DNA from: Bifidobacteriaceae bacterium
GTDB lineage: Bacteria > Actinomycetota > Actinomycetes > Actinomycetales > WQXJ01
NCBI GenBank assembly: GCA_031278075.1
Contig: JAITLE010000160.1
Span: 1-7,264 of the forward strand
DNA length: 7,264 nt
Reading direction: 5' to 3'
Positions 1-5,942 of this stretch are shown here, piece after piece. Numbering within the stretch: position 1 is the first letter of the stretch; each line of letters begins with the position of its first letter. The position numbers were made by a program, and so were the translations under genes. The notes under the pieces were generated by a model that had not been told where the DNA came from, did not search any database, and saw only the letters and a list, made by a program, of their open reading frames with translations.

Positions 1-729
1 CAGGATGCGGCGCGCCCTGACTCGCAGCTTCTCGTTGGTGGTTTGCACCGAGACCATCAGTCCCCGCCAGGTTCTGCCTTGTCGCACCATCAGCGCCGTG
101 GAGAATCCGTTGAGGATGAGCTTTTCGGCCGTGCCGGCCTTCATGCGGGTGGAGCCGGCCACGATCTCGGCGCCAGTGTTGGCGACGATCACCAGGTCGG
201 CCTGCTCCGCCAGGGGCGCGCCCGGGTTCGAGGTCACCAGGGCGGTGAACGCGCCGTGTTCGCGGGCGCCGGCGAGCGCTCCGGCCACGTAGGGGGTACG
301 GCCTGAAGCCGTCAGCCCGATGCCGACCGCCCGGTCGTCGAGTTCGCTGGCGGCCGCGTGCCCGGCCGCGAAGTTGTCTTCGCTTTCCTCGATCGCGCGG
401 AACATCGCCTCGTCGCCGCCCGCGAGGTGCGCGGTGACCACTCCGGGCGGCAACGAGAACGTCGGGACCAGTTCGGCGGCGTCCAGCACGCCCAGGCGGC
501 CCGAGGTGCCGGCGCCGAAGTAGTGGACGCGGCCGCCCATGCGCAGGGCGGCGTCGGCGCGATCGACCAGTGAGGCGAGCCTGCGCAACACCGGTCCCAC
601 CGAGGCCACCGCCATGCGGTCTTGGCGATGAATCAGCCTGAGGATGTCGAGGCTGCTCAGGGCGTCGAGTTCGCTCGAGGCGCGGAGGCGAGCCTCCGTG
701 GGCGAGTCGAAATCGGAGTCAGATCCCAT
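1..729 (-). CDS. murQ: N-acetylmuramic acid 6-phosphate etherase MurQ (partial, C-terminus off the left edge)
   Basis: MurQ cleaves the D-lactyl ether of MurNAc 6-phosphate in the cytoplasm to give GlcNAc 6-phosphate and D-lactate, a step in peptidoglycan recycling. The first 243 codons are visible; the family is usually about 300 residues, so roughly 55-60 are missing. The SIS-fold signature GAGTSGRLGVLDAAE lies at residues 72-86, and Glu86 aligns with the catalytic Glu83 of the E. coli enzyme (recalled). Other family blocks are SGRTPYV (142-148), TSNPGAPLA (166-174) and GSTRMKAGTAEKLILN (192-207), plus TNEKLRVRARRIL at the visible end. The N-terminal block LDALSSLDILRLIHRQD (21-37) is also typical. 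The ATG at 727-729 is preceded by a GAAGGGAA purine run that can serve as ribosome binding site. The gene diverges from the surface hydrolase at 1203. No MurP or MurR homologue is visible. The family call is near certain; the exact start is likely. Confidence 0.95.
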   Translation of the reverse strand, partial: MGSDSDFDSPTEARLRASSELDALSSLDILRLIHRQDRMAVASVGPVLRRLASLVDRADAALRMGGRVHYFGAGTSGRLGVLDAAELVPTFSLPPGVVTAHLAGGDEAMFRAIEESEDNFAAGHAAASELDDRAVGIGLTASGRTPYVAGALAGAREHGAFTALVTSNPGAPLAEQADLVIVANTGAEIVAGSTRMKAGTAEKLILNGFSTALMVRQGRTWRGLMVSVQTTNEKLRVRARRIL

Positions 730-753
730 CGCGGGGGGTTCCCTTCAGCGCCG

Positions 754-773
754 GCCGGATGCTCCCATCCGGC
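754..773. promoter_or_regulatory. Small hairpin in the murQ leader
   Basis: GCCGGAT (754-760) and ATCCGGC (767-773) form a perfect 7-bp inverted repeat around a 6-base loop. It sits about 25 bases upstream of the murQ ATG, just before the likely ribosome binding site. It could be an RNA hairpin affecting translation or a protein-binding site; the sequence alone does not decide. A second small palindrome, GTGAC-T-GTCAC, lies at 784-794. Confidence 0.35.
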
Positions 774-800
774 GGAGTCAGCAGTGACTGTCACGCCCAA

Positions 801-849
801 GGTGGCACAAACCACCACCAAGGTCAAGTCGGGCGGCACAAAATGTCCC
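801..849. promoter_or_regulatory. Cluster of short inverted and direct repeats upstream of murQ, possible operator region
   Basis: Three short patterns crowd into this stretch. GGTGG (801-805) and CCACC (812-816) flank CACAAA. GGCACAAA occurs twice as a direct repeat (804-811 and 835-842). GGCACA-AAA-TGTCCC (835-849) is a near-palindrome with one mismatch. It lies 70-120 bases upstream of the murQ start, where a regulator could bind; in other bacteria murQ genes are often controlled by the RpiR-family regulator MurR. I see no convincing -35/-10 pair for murQ: a TTGACC on the minus strand (822-827) has no good -10 partner. Treat this as a candidate only. Confidence 0.25.
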
Positions 850-975
850 AAACTGTGACCTGAGCGCTGGGGGCGCCGCGCCGCCGAGGGCTCGCGGGCA
901 CGTTTTGCCTGGCAGCGGCCCTGTGCGGTGGCTGGGTGGCCCCGGCCCCGGTGCTCGCGGATGGGCGGTGAGCCC

Positions 976-1004
976 TTGTTTTGGATGGTTTATGCCGCTA
1001 GAGT
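976..1004 (+). promoter_or_regulatory. Candidate sigma-70-type promoter of the surface hydrolase
   Basis: TTGTTT (976-981) and TAGAGT (999-1004) are separated by exactly 17 bases, close to the housekeeping pattern (TTGnnn and TAnnnT). The surrounding stretch is clearly richer in A and T than the rest of the window. Transcription would start near 1011, giving a leader of about 190 nt before the ATG at 1203. No other equally good pair was seen between 730 and 1202 on this strand. Confidence 0.55.
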
Positions 1005-1011
1005 CCTCTAG
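998..1011. promoter_or_regulatory. Palindrome overlapping the -10 box, possible operator
   Basis: CTAGAG (998-1003) and CTCTAG (1006-1011) form a perfect 6-bp inverted repeat with a 2-base centre. The left arm contains most of the proposed -10 hexamer, and the right arm reaches the expected transcription start. A dimeric regulator bound here would block RNA polymerase. No regulator gene is visible in the window. Confidence 0.35.
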
Positions 1012-1034
1012 GACGGGAGTTAGTGACTGGCTCC

Positions 1035-1063
1035 GGGGCTCAGGCGACGGCGCTTTGGGCCCC
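1035..1063 (+). promoter_or_regulatory. Stable hairpin in the long 5' leader of the surface hydrolase
   Basis: GGGGCTCA (1035-1042) pairs with TGGGCCCC (1056-1063), including one G-U pair. The helix continues inward with GGCG against CGCT and one bulged T, around the loop ACGG. It starts about 25 nt after the proposed transcription start. No T-run follows, so it is not a classical attenuator. GCCGCGG (1119-1125) can also pair with CCGCGGC (1164-1170) further down, so the leader may be broadly structured. I do not recognise a known riboswitch here. Confidence 0.35.
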
Positions 1064-1186
1064 ACCGCCACAGCACGCGGCCCCCGCATCACAGCCGGCT
1101 AGTCCCACCAGGGGCGAGGCCGCGGAGTTCCTAAGAGACCACCCGTCAGCGCCGCGCTTAGTCCCGCGGCGAGATTCCGGCACCGT

Positions 1187-1193
1187 AAGGAGA
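1187..1193 (+). promoter_or_regulatory. Ribosome binding site that sets the start of the surface hydrolase
   Basis: AAGGAGA is an almost ideal Shine-Dalgarno sequence. Its GGAG core ends 10 bases before the ATG at 1203. It decides against the in-frame GTG start at 1023, whose extra 60 residues show no signal peptide or domain. A TTG at 1197 is also in frame but sits too close to the site. Confidence 0.85.
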
Positions 1194-1202
1194 ACTTTGA
1201 CG

Positions 1203-4200
1203 ATGAGAAGGCGACATCGGTTGGCCGCGGCCCTGACCGCGGTCTTGGCCCTGGGGGCCATTCCCTTCGGCGGCGCTTCGGCGACCACCACAACCACGCT
1301 CAAGATCCACTTCCACACCACGATCAGCGACACCACCGGCGACAACATCACAGCTGAGACCCTCGCAGGGGCGCCCGGCGTGCTGGTCGAAGCCGCCACG
1401 GACTCGTTCGGGAAAGTGTGGACCTTCGAATTCACCGATGTCGCGGCGGACGCCTACCTTGGCTTCACCAACGCGGAGGACTCGCTCTATCCGACCGACA
1501 AGCGCTTCGTGCGCGCCGCCGGATCAACCCTGGAGGTCTGGCTGATCGACGGCGACCCGCGGGTGTTCGGCCAGCCGGTCGAAGTCCCGGCCACCGGGGT
1601 CACCACGCACGGCTCGGACGGCAAAGCCTACATCGATGTCCGCGCCTTGACGACCTACATCCCGGGCATCACCTACGCCCAGGGCACCAACGGCTATGTC
1701 TGGCGCGGCAACGCCGCTCGCACCTTGAACATCCTGACGGCGTACTACAAGGGCAACTGGTTCGAGATCGCGGTGGACCGCGACGAACTGGTGGTCAACG
1801 CCACGGGTTACACCGCCGCCGTCGCGTATTGGCCCTACCTGTACCACAACCTGCCCGGCTTCAGGGGCGTCGGCGCCTATGAGTACTATCTGCCGTTCGA
1901 CTGGGTGGATCGTCTCTTCTCGGTCGGCACGCTGGTGATCGGCGGCGCCACGGGCGACTCGCATCTGTTCCTCCCGCCGCTGGATGTGGCCTACGACCAG
2001 ATCATGCCCGCGGCCACCCCGGAATCGGTCGGCTACGACTCCGTCGCGCTGGCCGCCGCGGACACCTACCTCCAAAGCCTGGTGGACTCTGGGACCACAG
2101 ACGTCACCCCACCCTGGGCGTCGATGACCCTGAACCTCACCCGCCACGGGAAGGTGGTCTTCGAGAAGGCTTACGGTCACAACAAGCAGTACGCCACCAC
2201 GTCGGGTTCCGACGCGGCGCTGCTGCCCAGCGCCCAGTGGGAGGCCACCACGCTGGACACGCTGTTCGACTTGGCCTCGAACTCCAAGATGTACGCCACG
2301 AACTACGCCATCCAGAAACTGGTGAGCGACGGCCTGCTGAACATCGACACCAAGCTCAAGGACATCCCGGGCTTCAGCTGCTACGACGACTCGAGCAACG
2401 TCTATTCCGGCAAATGGACCGGCTCGGCGGCCGCCGGGGTCGGCAAAGCCAACGTCACGATCCGTGATCTGCTGACGCACGTCGCGGGACAGATCCCAGA
2501 CCCCGAATACCCGAACTTCACATCCGCCGGCGCGGGACTGTGGTACCAGACCACGCAGCACACCGACCGGTCAGGCATCATCGCCGCGATCTGCGCCACT
2601 CCTTTGGCGAGCAACTGGCGCACCTCCCAGGTCTACTCCGACGTCGACTACATGGCGCTCGGCCTGGTGGTCGAGGCGATCACAGGCAAGACGCTCGACG
2701 AGTACATGGACGATGTCTTCTACGCGCCGCTCGGCTTGACAAGCACCACCTTCAACCCCTTGGAGAATGGTTTCGCCGCGACCGACGTCGCGGCGACAGA
2801 GATCAACGGCAACACGCGCGACGGCCTGGTCTCCTTCGGCCAGAATCCGCCGGGCACAGCGGTGCCGATCCGGAACTACACCCTCCAAGGCGAGGTCCAC
2901 GACGAGAAGGCGTACTACTCGATGGACGGCGTGGCCGGCCACGCCGGCTTGTTCTCGACGGTGGCGGATCTGACCGTCTTGGAGCAGATCATGCTCAATG
3001 GCGGCGTCTACGATGGCCAACAATTCTGGACGCGGTCGACGCAAGACCTGTTCACCACGTATTCCGGGTGGAACTCGTACGCGCTGGGCTGGAAACTCCA
3101 GCGCAGCGACTACGCCAACGCCGGCCACAGTTATTTCCAGGTCGGTCCCGCGCGCGGCTCGTACGGCCACGACGGCTGGACCGGCACCATGACGGTGATC
3201 GATCCGTATTGGGACACCTCGGTCAACATCTTGACCTCGCGCATCCACTCCCCGTCACGCGGCACCTCGACCACCACGTTCATGACCAGCAACAACATCC
3301 TGACCAGTCGGGTCATCCAGACTGGCGCGCTGTATGCGGCGTTCCGCCCGGACACGATCCAATACAACCCGGTCGTCACGGTCGCCGCCGTCGGCGGGGC
3401 CGAGGTCGCCACAGGCGCCGCGGAGGCGGACGCCTTGGCGGCGCTGCCGGCCAGCACCACAGTCGAAGACTCCCTTGGGGTGGAACACACCGTGGCGCTG
3501 AACTGGTCGGTCCTTGGATACGACCCGACCGCTGAGGGCGATTATCCGGCCACGGCCACCTTCACGCTGCCCAAGGGGGTCACCCAGTCGTCTCCGGCCA
3601 CAGCGCTGACGCTGAGCGCGACCCTGAGCGTGGTCAACCAGATCAGCTCCGTCGCGCCTGTCAGCGACGCGCTGGTCGCGTTCGGCACGCCAGCCGCCGC
3701 CGCGCTGGCCGAGCTGCCCGCCTCCGCGGTCCTGACGGACACCCTAGGCGGAACCCATGATGTGGCGCTGACCTGGGCGTTCACCGACCCATACGATCGC
3801 GTCGTGGCCGGCGACTACTCCGCTGAGGCGTCCTTCACCCTGCCGGATGGCGTGGAGCAGTCGGTCCCGCCGGCGGAGTTGACCGTCGAGGCGAAAGTCA
3901 CCGTCGCCGCCCGTGTGACCCCAGCTGTCACCGCGGCGGCCGGTCAAGCCCCACCTGGGAGCGATGTGGCCGTCTCAGCCGTCGGGTTCTATCCCGGCGA
4001 GACTGTGACGATCGAGTTCCGAGCCGCAGGGGTGGCGCTGCCGCTCGGGTCGGCGATCGCGGACGCGGCTGGGGAGGTGAGCCTCACCGTCGAGATCCCG
4101 GCGGGCGCGGCGCCAGCCGTCGGCGCGATCCAGGCTTCCGGCGCCGAGTCCGGCGACGCCCCGCAGACCCCGTTCGAGGTCTCGGACCCGACCAACCGTC

Positions 4201-4874
4201 TGGTCAGCATCGCGCCGGTGGACGGCGTGACGGTGGCGTTCGGCGCCGCCGAGGCCGACGCATTGGCCCAGCTACCCGCCACCACAACCATCCAGGACAC
4301 GGCCGGCGCCACCCATGTCGTCGCATTGACCTGGGCGTTCACGGCGCCGTACCAGCGCACCGTGGCGGGCGACCACCCGGCCGAGGCGTCGTTCGCGCTG
4401 CCCGACGGCGTGGAACAGTCCGTCCCGGCGACGCCGTTGAACGTCTCGGCCGCGGTCACAATCGCGGACAGGATCGAGCCGGCGGCGACGGCATCGGCGG
4501 CCAAGGTCAAGCCGGGCGCCAATGCGACGATCGCGCTCCGGGGATTCTTCCCCGGCGAGACCGTGACCGTGTATTACGTGGTCGACGGCAAGCCGTTGGC
4601 GCTCGGCAGCGCCCAGGCGGACGCGAACGGCGAAGCCGCGCTGACCGTCACGGCGCCGGCGGCGCTCGCTGGGACCACGGGGACGCTGCGGGCCGAAGGC
4701 GACGTCTCGGGGCAAGCCGCCATCAGCGCCTGGTCGGTTCTGGCCGCTAGCGCGACGCTCCCGGTCACGGGATCGACAACCGCCTGGCCGATGACGTGGC
4801 TCGCGCTGGTCGCGATCGGCCTCGGCCTGGCGGCGCGTGGCGCCCGGCGGCGGTTGTCGCGTCTAACGCTCTGA
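1203..4874 (+). CDS. LPXTG-anchored surface serine hydrolase, PBP4B/YfeW-like, with CBM41-like and Ig-like domains
   Basis: This is a 1223-residue exported protein. Residues 1-27 form a signal peptide (MRRRHR start, hydrophobic core, ASA cleavage site). Residues 33-122 resemble the pullulanase-associated CBM41/PUD domain: LKIHFH at the start, TDSFGKVW in the middle, EVWLIDGDPRVF at 111-122. Residues 123-267 include a stretch (AYIDVRALTTYI) like the copper-amine-oxidase stalk domain. Residues 268-710 are a beta-lactamase-fold serine hydrolase: S359-N-S-K362 in LASNSKMYATNYAIQKLV, Y478-S-D480, and G655-H-D-G658 in the position of the third (KTG/HxG) motif. LASNSKMYATN closely resembles E. coli PBP4B (YfeW). 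Bacillus AmiE, a MurNAc-L-alanine amidase, belongs to the same superfamily, so the activity may be DD-carboxypeptidase, amidase or a related esterase/peptidase. Residues 724-1176 hold Ig-like repeats; LPVTG (1186-1190), a membrane segment and a basic tail end the protein. The family call is firm; the substrate is inferred. Confidence 0.85.
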   Translation: MRRRHRLAAALTAVLALGAIPFGGASATTTTTLKIHFHTTISDTTGDNITAETLAGAPGVLVEAATDSFGKVWTFEFTDVAADAYLGFTNAEDSLYPTDKRFVRAAGSTLEVWLIDGDPRVFGQPVEVPATGVTTHGSDGKAYIDVRALTTYIPGITYAQGTNGYVWRGNAARTLNILTAYYKGNWFEIAVDRDELVVNATGYTAAVAYWPYLYHNLPGFRGVGAYEYYLPFDWVDRLFSVGTLVIGGATGDSHLFLPPLDVAYDQIMPAATPESVGYDSVALAAADTYLQSLVDSGTTDVTPPWASMTLNLTRHGKVVFEKAYGHNKQYATTSGSDAALLPSAQWEATTLDTLFDLASNSKMYATNYAIQKLVSDGLLNIDTKLKDIPGFSCYDDSSNVYSGKWTGSAAAGVGKANVTIRDLLTHVAGQIPDPEYPNFTSAGAGLWYQTTQHTDRSGIIAAICATPLASNWRTSQVYSDVDYMALGLVVEAITGKTLDEYMDDVFYAPLGLTSTTFNPLENGFAATDVAATEINGNTRDGLVSFGQNPPGTAVPIRNYTLQGEVHDEKAYYSMDGVAGHAGLFSTVADLTVLEQIMLNGGVYDGQQFWTRSTQDLFTTYSGWNSYALGWKLQRSDYANAGHSYFQVGPARGSYGHDGWTGTMTVIDPYWDTSVNILTSRIHSPSRGTSTTTFMTSNNILTSRVIQTGALYAAFRPDTIQYNPVVTVAAVGGAEVATGAAEADALAALPASTTVEDSLGVEHTVALNWSVLGYDPTAEGDYPATATFTLPKGVTQSSPATALTLSATLSVVNQISSVAPVSDALVAFGTPAAAALAELPASAVLTDTLGGTHDVALTWAFTDPYDRVVAGDYSAEASFTLPDGVEQSVPPAELTVEAKVTVAARVTPAVTAAAGQAPPGSDVAVSAVGFYPGETVTIEFRAAGVALPLGSAIADAAGEVSLTVEIPAGAAPAVGAIQASGAESGDAPQTPFEVSDPTNRLVSIAPVDGVTVAFGAAEADALAQLPATTTIQDTAGATHVVALTWAFTAPYQRTVAGDHPAEASFALPDGVEQSVPATPLNVSAAVTIADRIEPAATASAAKVKPGANATIALRGFFPGETVTVYYVVDGKPLALGSAQADANGEAALTVTAPAALAGTTGTLRAEGDVSGQAAISAWSVLAASATLPVTGSTTAWPMTWLALVAIGLGLAARGARRRLSRLTL
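3372..3641 (+). other. First Ig-like (Big_4-type) domain of the surface hydrolase
   Basis: Residues 724-813 follow the catalytic domain and carry the pattern AEADALAALPASTTVEDSLG, then VALNW, then GDYPATATFTLPKGV. This fits bacterial Ig-like group 4 domains, where a threonine/valine-rich strand pair precedes a VxWxxxxYDP turn. It is the most divergent of the three copies and lacks the partner domain that follows copies two and three. It probably acts as a spacer lifting the enzyme off the wall. Confidence 0.6.
3642..4730 (+). repeat. Tandem duplication of a two-domain Ig-like module inside the surface hydrolase
   Basis: Residues 814-998 and 1000-1176 are two copies of one two-part module of about 180 residues. 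The first part is Big_4-like: both copies share VALTWAF, VAGD, and EASF-LPDGVEQSVP with one change. The second part has GF-PGETVT (GFYPGETVT, GFFPGETVT), then ALPLGSAIAD versus PLALGSAQAD. The DNA is similar as well, for example around the GVEQSVP codons (near 3850-3868 and 4408-4426), which suggests fairly recent duplication or gene conversion. The likely role is a stalk between enzyme and wall anchor. Confidence 0.75.
4758..4871 (+). other. LPVTG cell-wall sorting signal
   Basis: LPVTG (residues 1186-1190) is followed by a short linker, a hydrophobic segment (WPMTWLALVAIGLGLAA) and a basic tail (RGARRRLSRLTL). This is the classical tripartite sortase substrate signal. Sortase would cut between T and G and link the protein to the peptidoglycan. 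No sortase gene is in the window. Confidence 0.9.
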
Positions 4875-4885
4875 CCGACGACGGC

Positions 4886-4928
4886 ACGGCCGCGTCGGCG
4901 GGGGTTCGCCTCCCGTCGGCGCGGCCGT
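4886..4928. terminator. Long GC-rich hairpin, probable terminator between convergent genes
   Basis: The arms at 4886-4904 and 4910-4928 pair over 19 positions, with three G-U pairs when read on the plus strand, around the loop TTCGC. The hairpin begins 12 bases after the stop codon of the surface hydrolase. There is no T-run, as is common for terminators in high-GC actinobacteria. It lies between convergent genes and could stop transcription from both sides. Confidence 0.75.
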
Positions 4929-4942
4929 CGTCGCCCCCGCGT

Positions 4943-4974
4943 CGGCGTGACGGCGTGACGGCGTGACGGCGTGA
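4943..4974. repeat. Short tandem repeat, four exact copies of CGGCGTGA
   Basis: Four perfect head-to-tail copies of an 8-bp unit (4943-4950, 4951-4958, 4959-4966, 4967-4974) are followed by a partial CGG. It lies in the noncoding gap between the convergent genes, 31 bases from the stop codon of the minus-strand gene. Perfect short repeats of this kind arise by replication slippage and often vary in number between strains. Confidence 0.9.
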
Positions 4975-5005
4975 CGGTTCCGTCCGTCCGCCGGCAACCA
5001 AGAAG

Positions 5006-5941
5006 TCAGGCGAGGGCCAACGTCACCACCAAGGGATCAGCCGGGGCCGTGCTGTCCGATGCCGTCCATTCGCCCGCGTCGCGGCGCCAGGTCTGGCCGG
5101 CCACGGTGACTGAGCGGATGCCGAGTTCTTTCGCTTTGGCGACAGCCCACTGAGCGCGGGCCCAAGCTGTCGTGTCACTCGCGGCACGGAATTCCACGGC
5201 GCCCCCGGTCGCGCTCTCGGCCGCGGCCAGGACGGCGTCGGCGGCCGCGTCGCCCCACTCGGCGCGGAGCGCCGCGACGACTCGTGTGGCCGCGCCCCGC
5301 TCCTCGGCGACAGCGTACACGCAGGTCAGCGCGGCAGCGGAATGTCCTGTCAGCGCGGACGCGAGCGATCTGGCGGCGGCTTCGTGCTGAGCATAGGCAT
5401 TCGGGAAGGCCGAGCGCTGAACGGCTTGGGCGGCATCGGTCACCGCCATCGACTCGAAACCCTCCACCTGGGCGAGCGCGCTGTAGAACTTGCCCGCCGC
5501 GTAGATCGGGTCCATGACCTCCTCGGGTGTGCCCCAGCCTTGGGACGGGCGTTGCTGGAACAAACCCAGCGAATCGAGGTCGCCGTAGTCGAGGTTGCGC
5601 AGCTTCGATTCCTGCATGGCTGTGGCCAGCGCGATCGTCACCGCCCGCGGGCTCATCCCCATCGCCTGGCCGACAGCCGCGATCAGCGCCGCATTGGCCG
5701 CTTGGTCGGACGCGAGCGCGGCCGTCCCCGCGTCGGTGGTCGCCACGCAGCCCTCGTCGGGCCCGGTCGCCGCCGGCGCCGTCGTGTTCAGGAGACGCGT
5801 CCCAGCCAGCACCGCGCCGCCCACCAAGACGCCCGCGACGGCCAACGCCGTGGCCACCGCGGCCACGTGCCGCCCCCGGGTGACGCGCCGCGCCGCCACC
5901 CGCCTGCCTCGTCTCGCCGACACCGGCCGAACCCGCCCCAC
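5006..5941 (-). CDS. Membrane-anchored lysozyme-like (putative peptidoglycan hydrolase) protein
   Basis: The product has 311 residues. A very arginine-rich N-terminus (1-25) precedes one membrane segment (about 26-48), so the rest should lie outside the membrane. The middle has the lysozyme/transglycosylase-like pattern of an actinobacterial family: ALATAMQESKLRNLDYGD with candidate catalytic Glu111, SLGLFQQRPSQGWG at 124-137, then DPIYAAGKFYSAL. Such proteins are often annotated only as hypothetical. The C-terminal 80 residues (AWARAQWAVAKAKELGIRSVTVAGQTWRR) are not recognised, but similar tails occur in homologues and may bind the wall. The GTG start is separated from the dapD stop by one base, suggesting translational coupling; no clear ribosome binding site precedes it, so a later in-frame GTG (residue 7 or 15) is possible. 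A wall-cleaving role is inferred from fold and location; activity is unproven. Confidence 0.8.
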   Translation of the reverse strand: MGRVRPVSARRGRRVAARRVTRGRHVAAVATALAVAGVLVGGAVLAGTRLLNTTAPAATGPDEGCVATTDAGTAALASDQAANAALIAAVGQAMGMSPRAVTIALATAMQESKLRNLDYGDLDSLGLFQQRPSQGWGTPEEVMDPIYAAGKFYSALAQVEGFESMAVTDAAQAVQRSAFPNAYAQHEAAARSLASALTGHSAAALTCVYAVAEERGAATRVVAALRAEWGDAAADAVLAAAESATGGAVEFRAASDTTAWARAQWAVAKAKELGIRSVTVAGQTWRRDAGEWTASDSTAPADPLVVTLALA

Positions 5942-5942
5942 T

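Noticed and set aside
1023..1202. N-terminal extension of the surface hydrolase from a GTG at 1023
   Set aside because: The extra 60 residues have no domain or signal peptide, and the ATG at 1203 has an excellent AAGGAGA site 10 bases upstream followed by a clean signal peptide.
1011..1202. Cyclic di-AMP (ydaO) riboswitch controlling the surface hydrolase
   Set aside because: Such riboswitches often precede actinobacterial wall hydrolases, but I could not find their conserved sequence blocks in this leader.
1524..2561. Long open frame of 345 codons on the minus strand inside the surface hydrolase gene
   Set aside because: It is an antisense shadow caused by high GC content; its translation shows no recognisable domain, while the plus-strand frame has clear family motifs.
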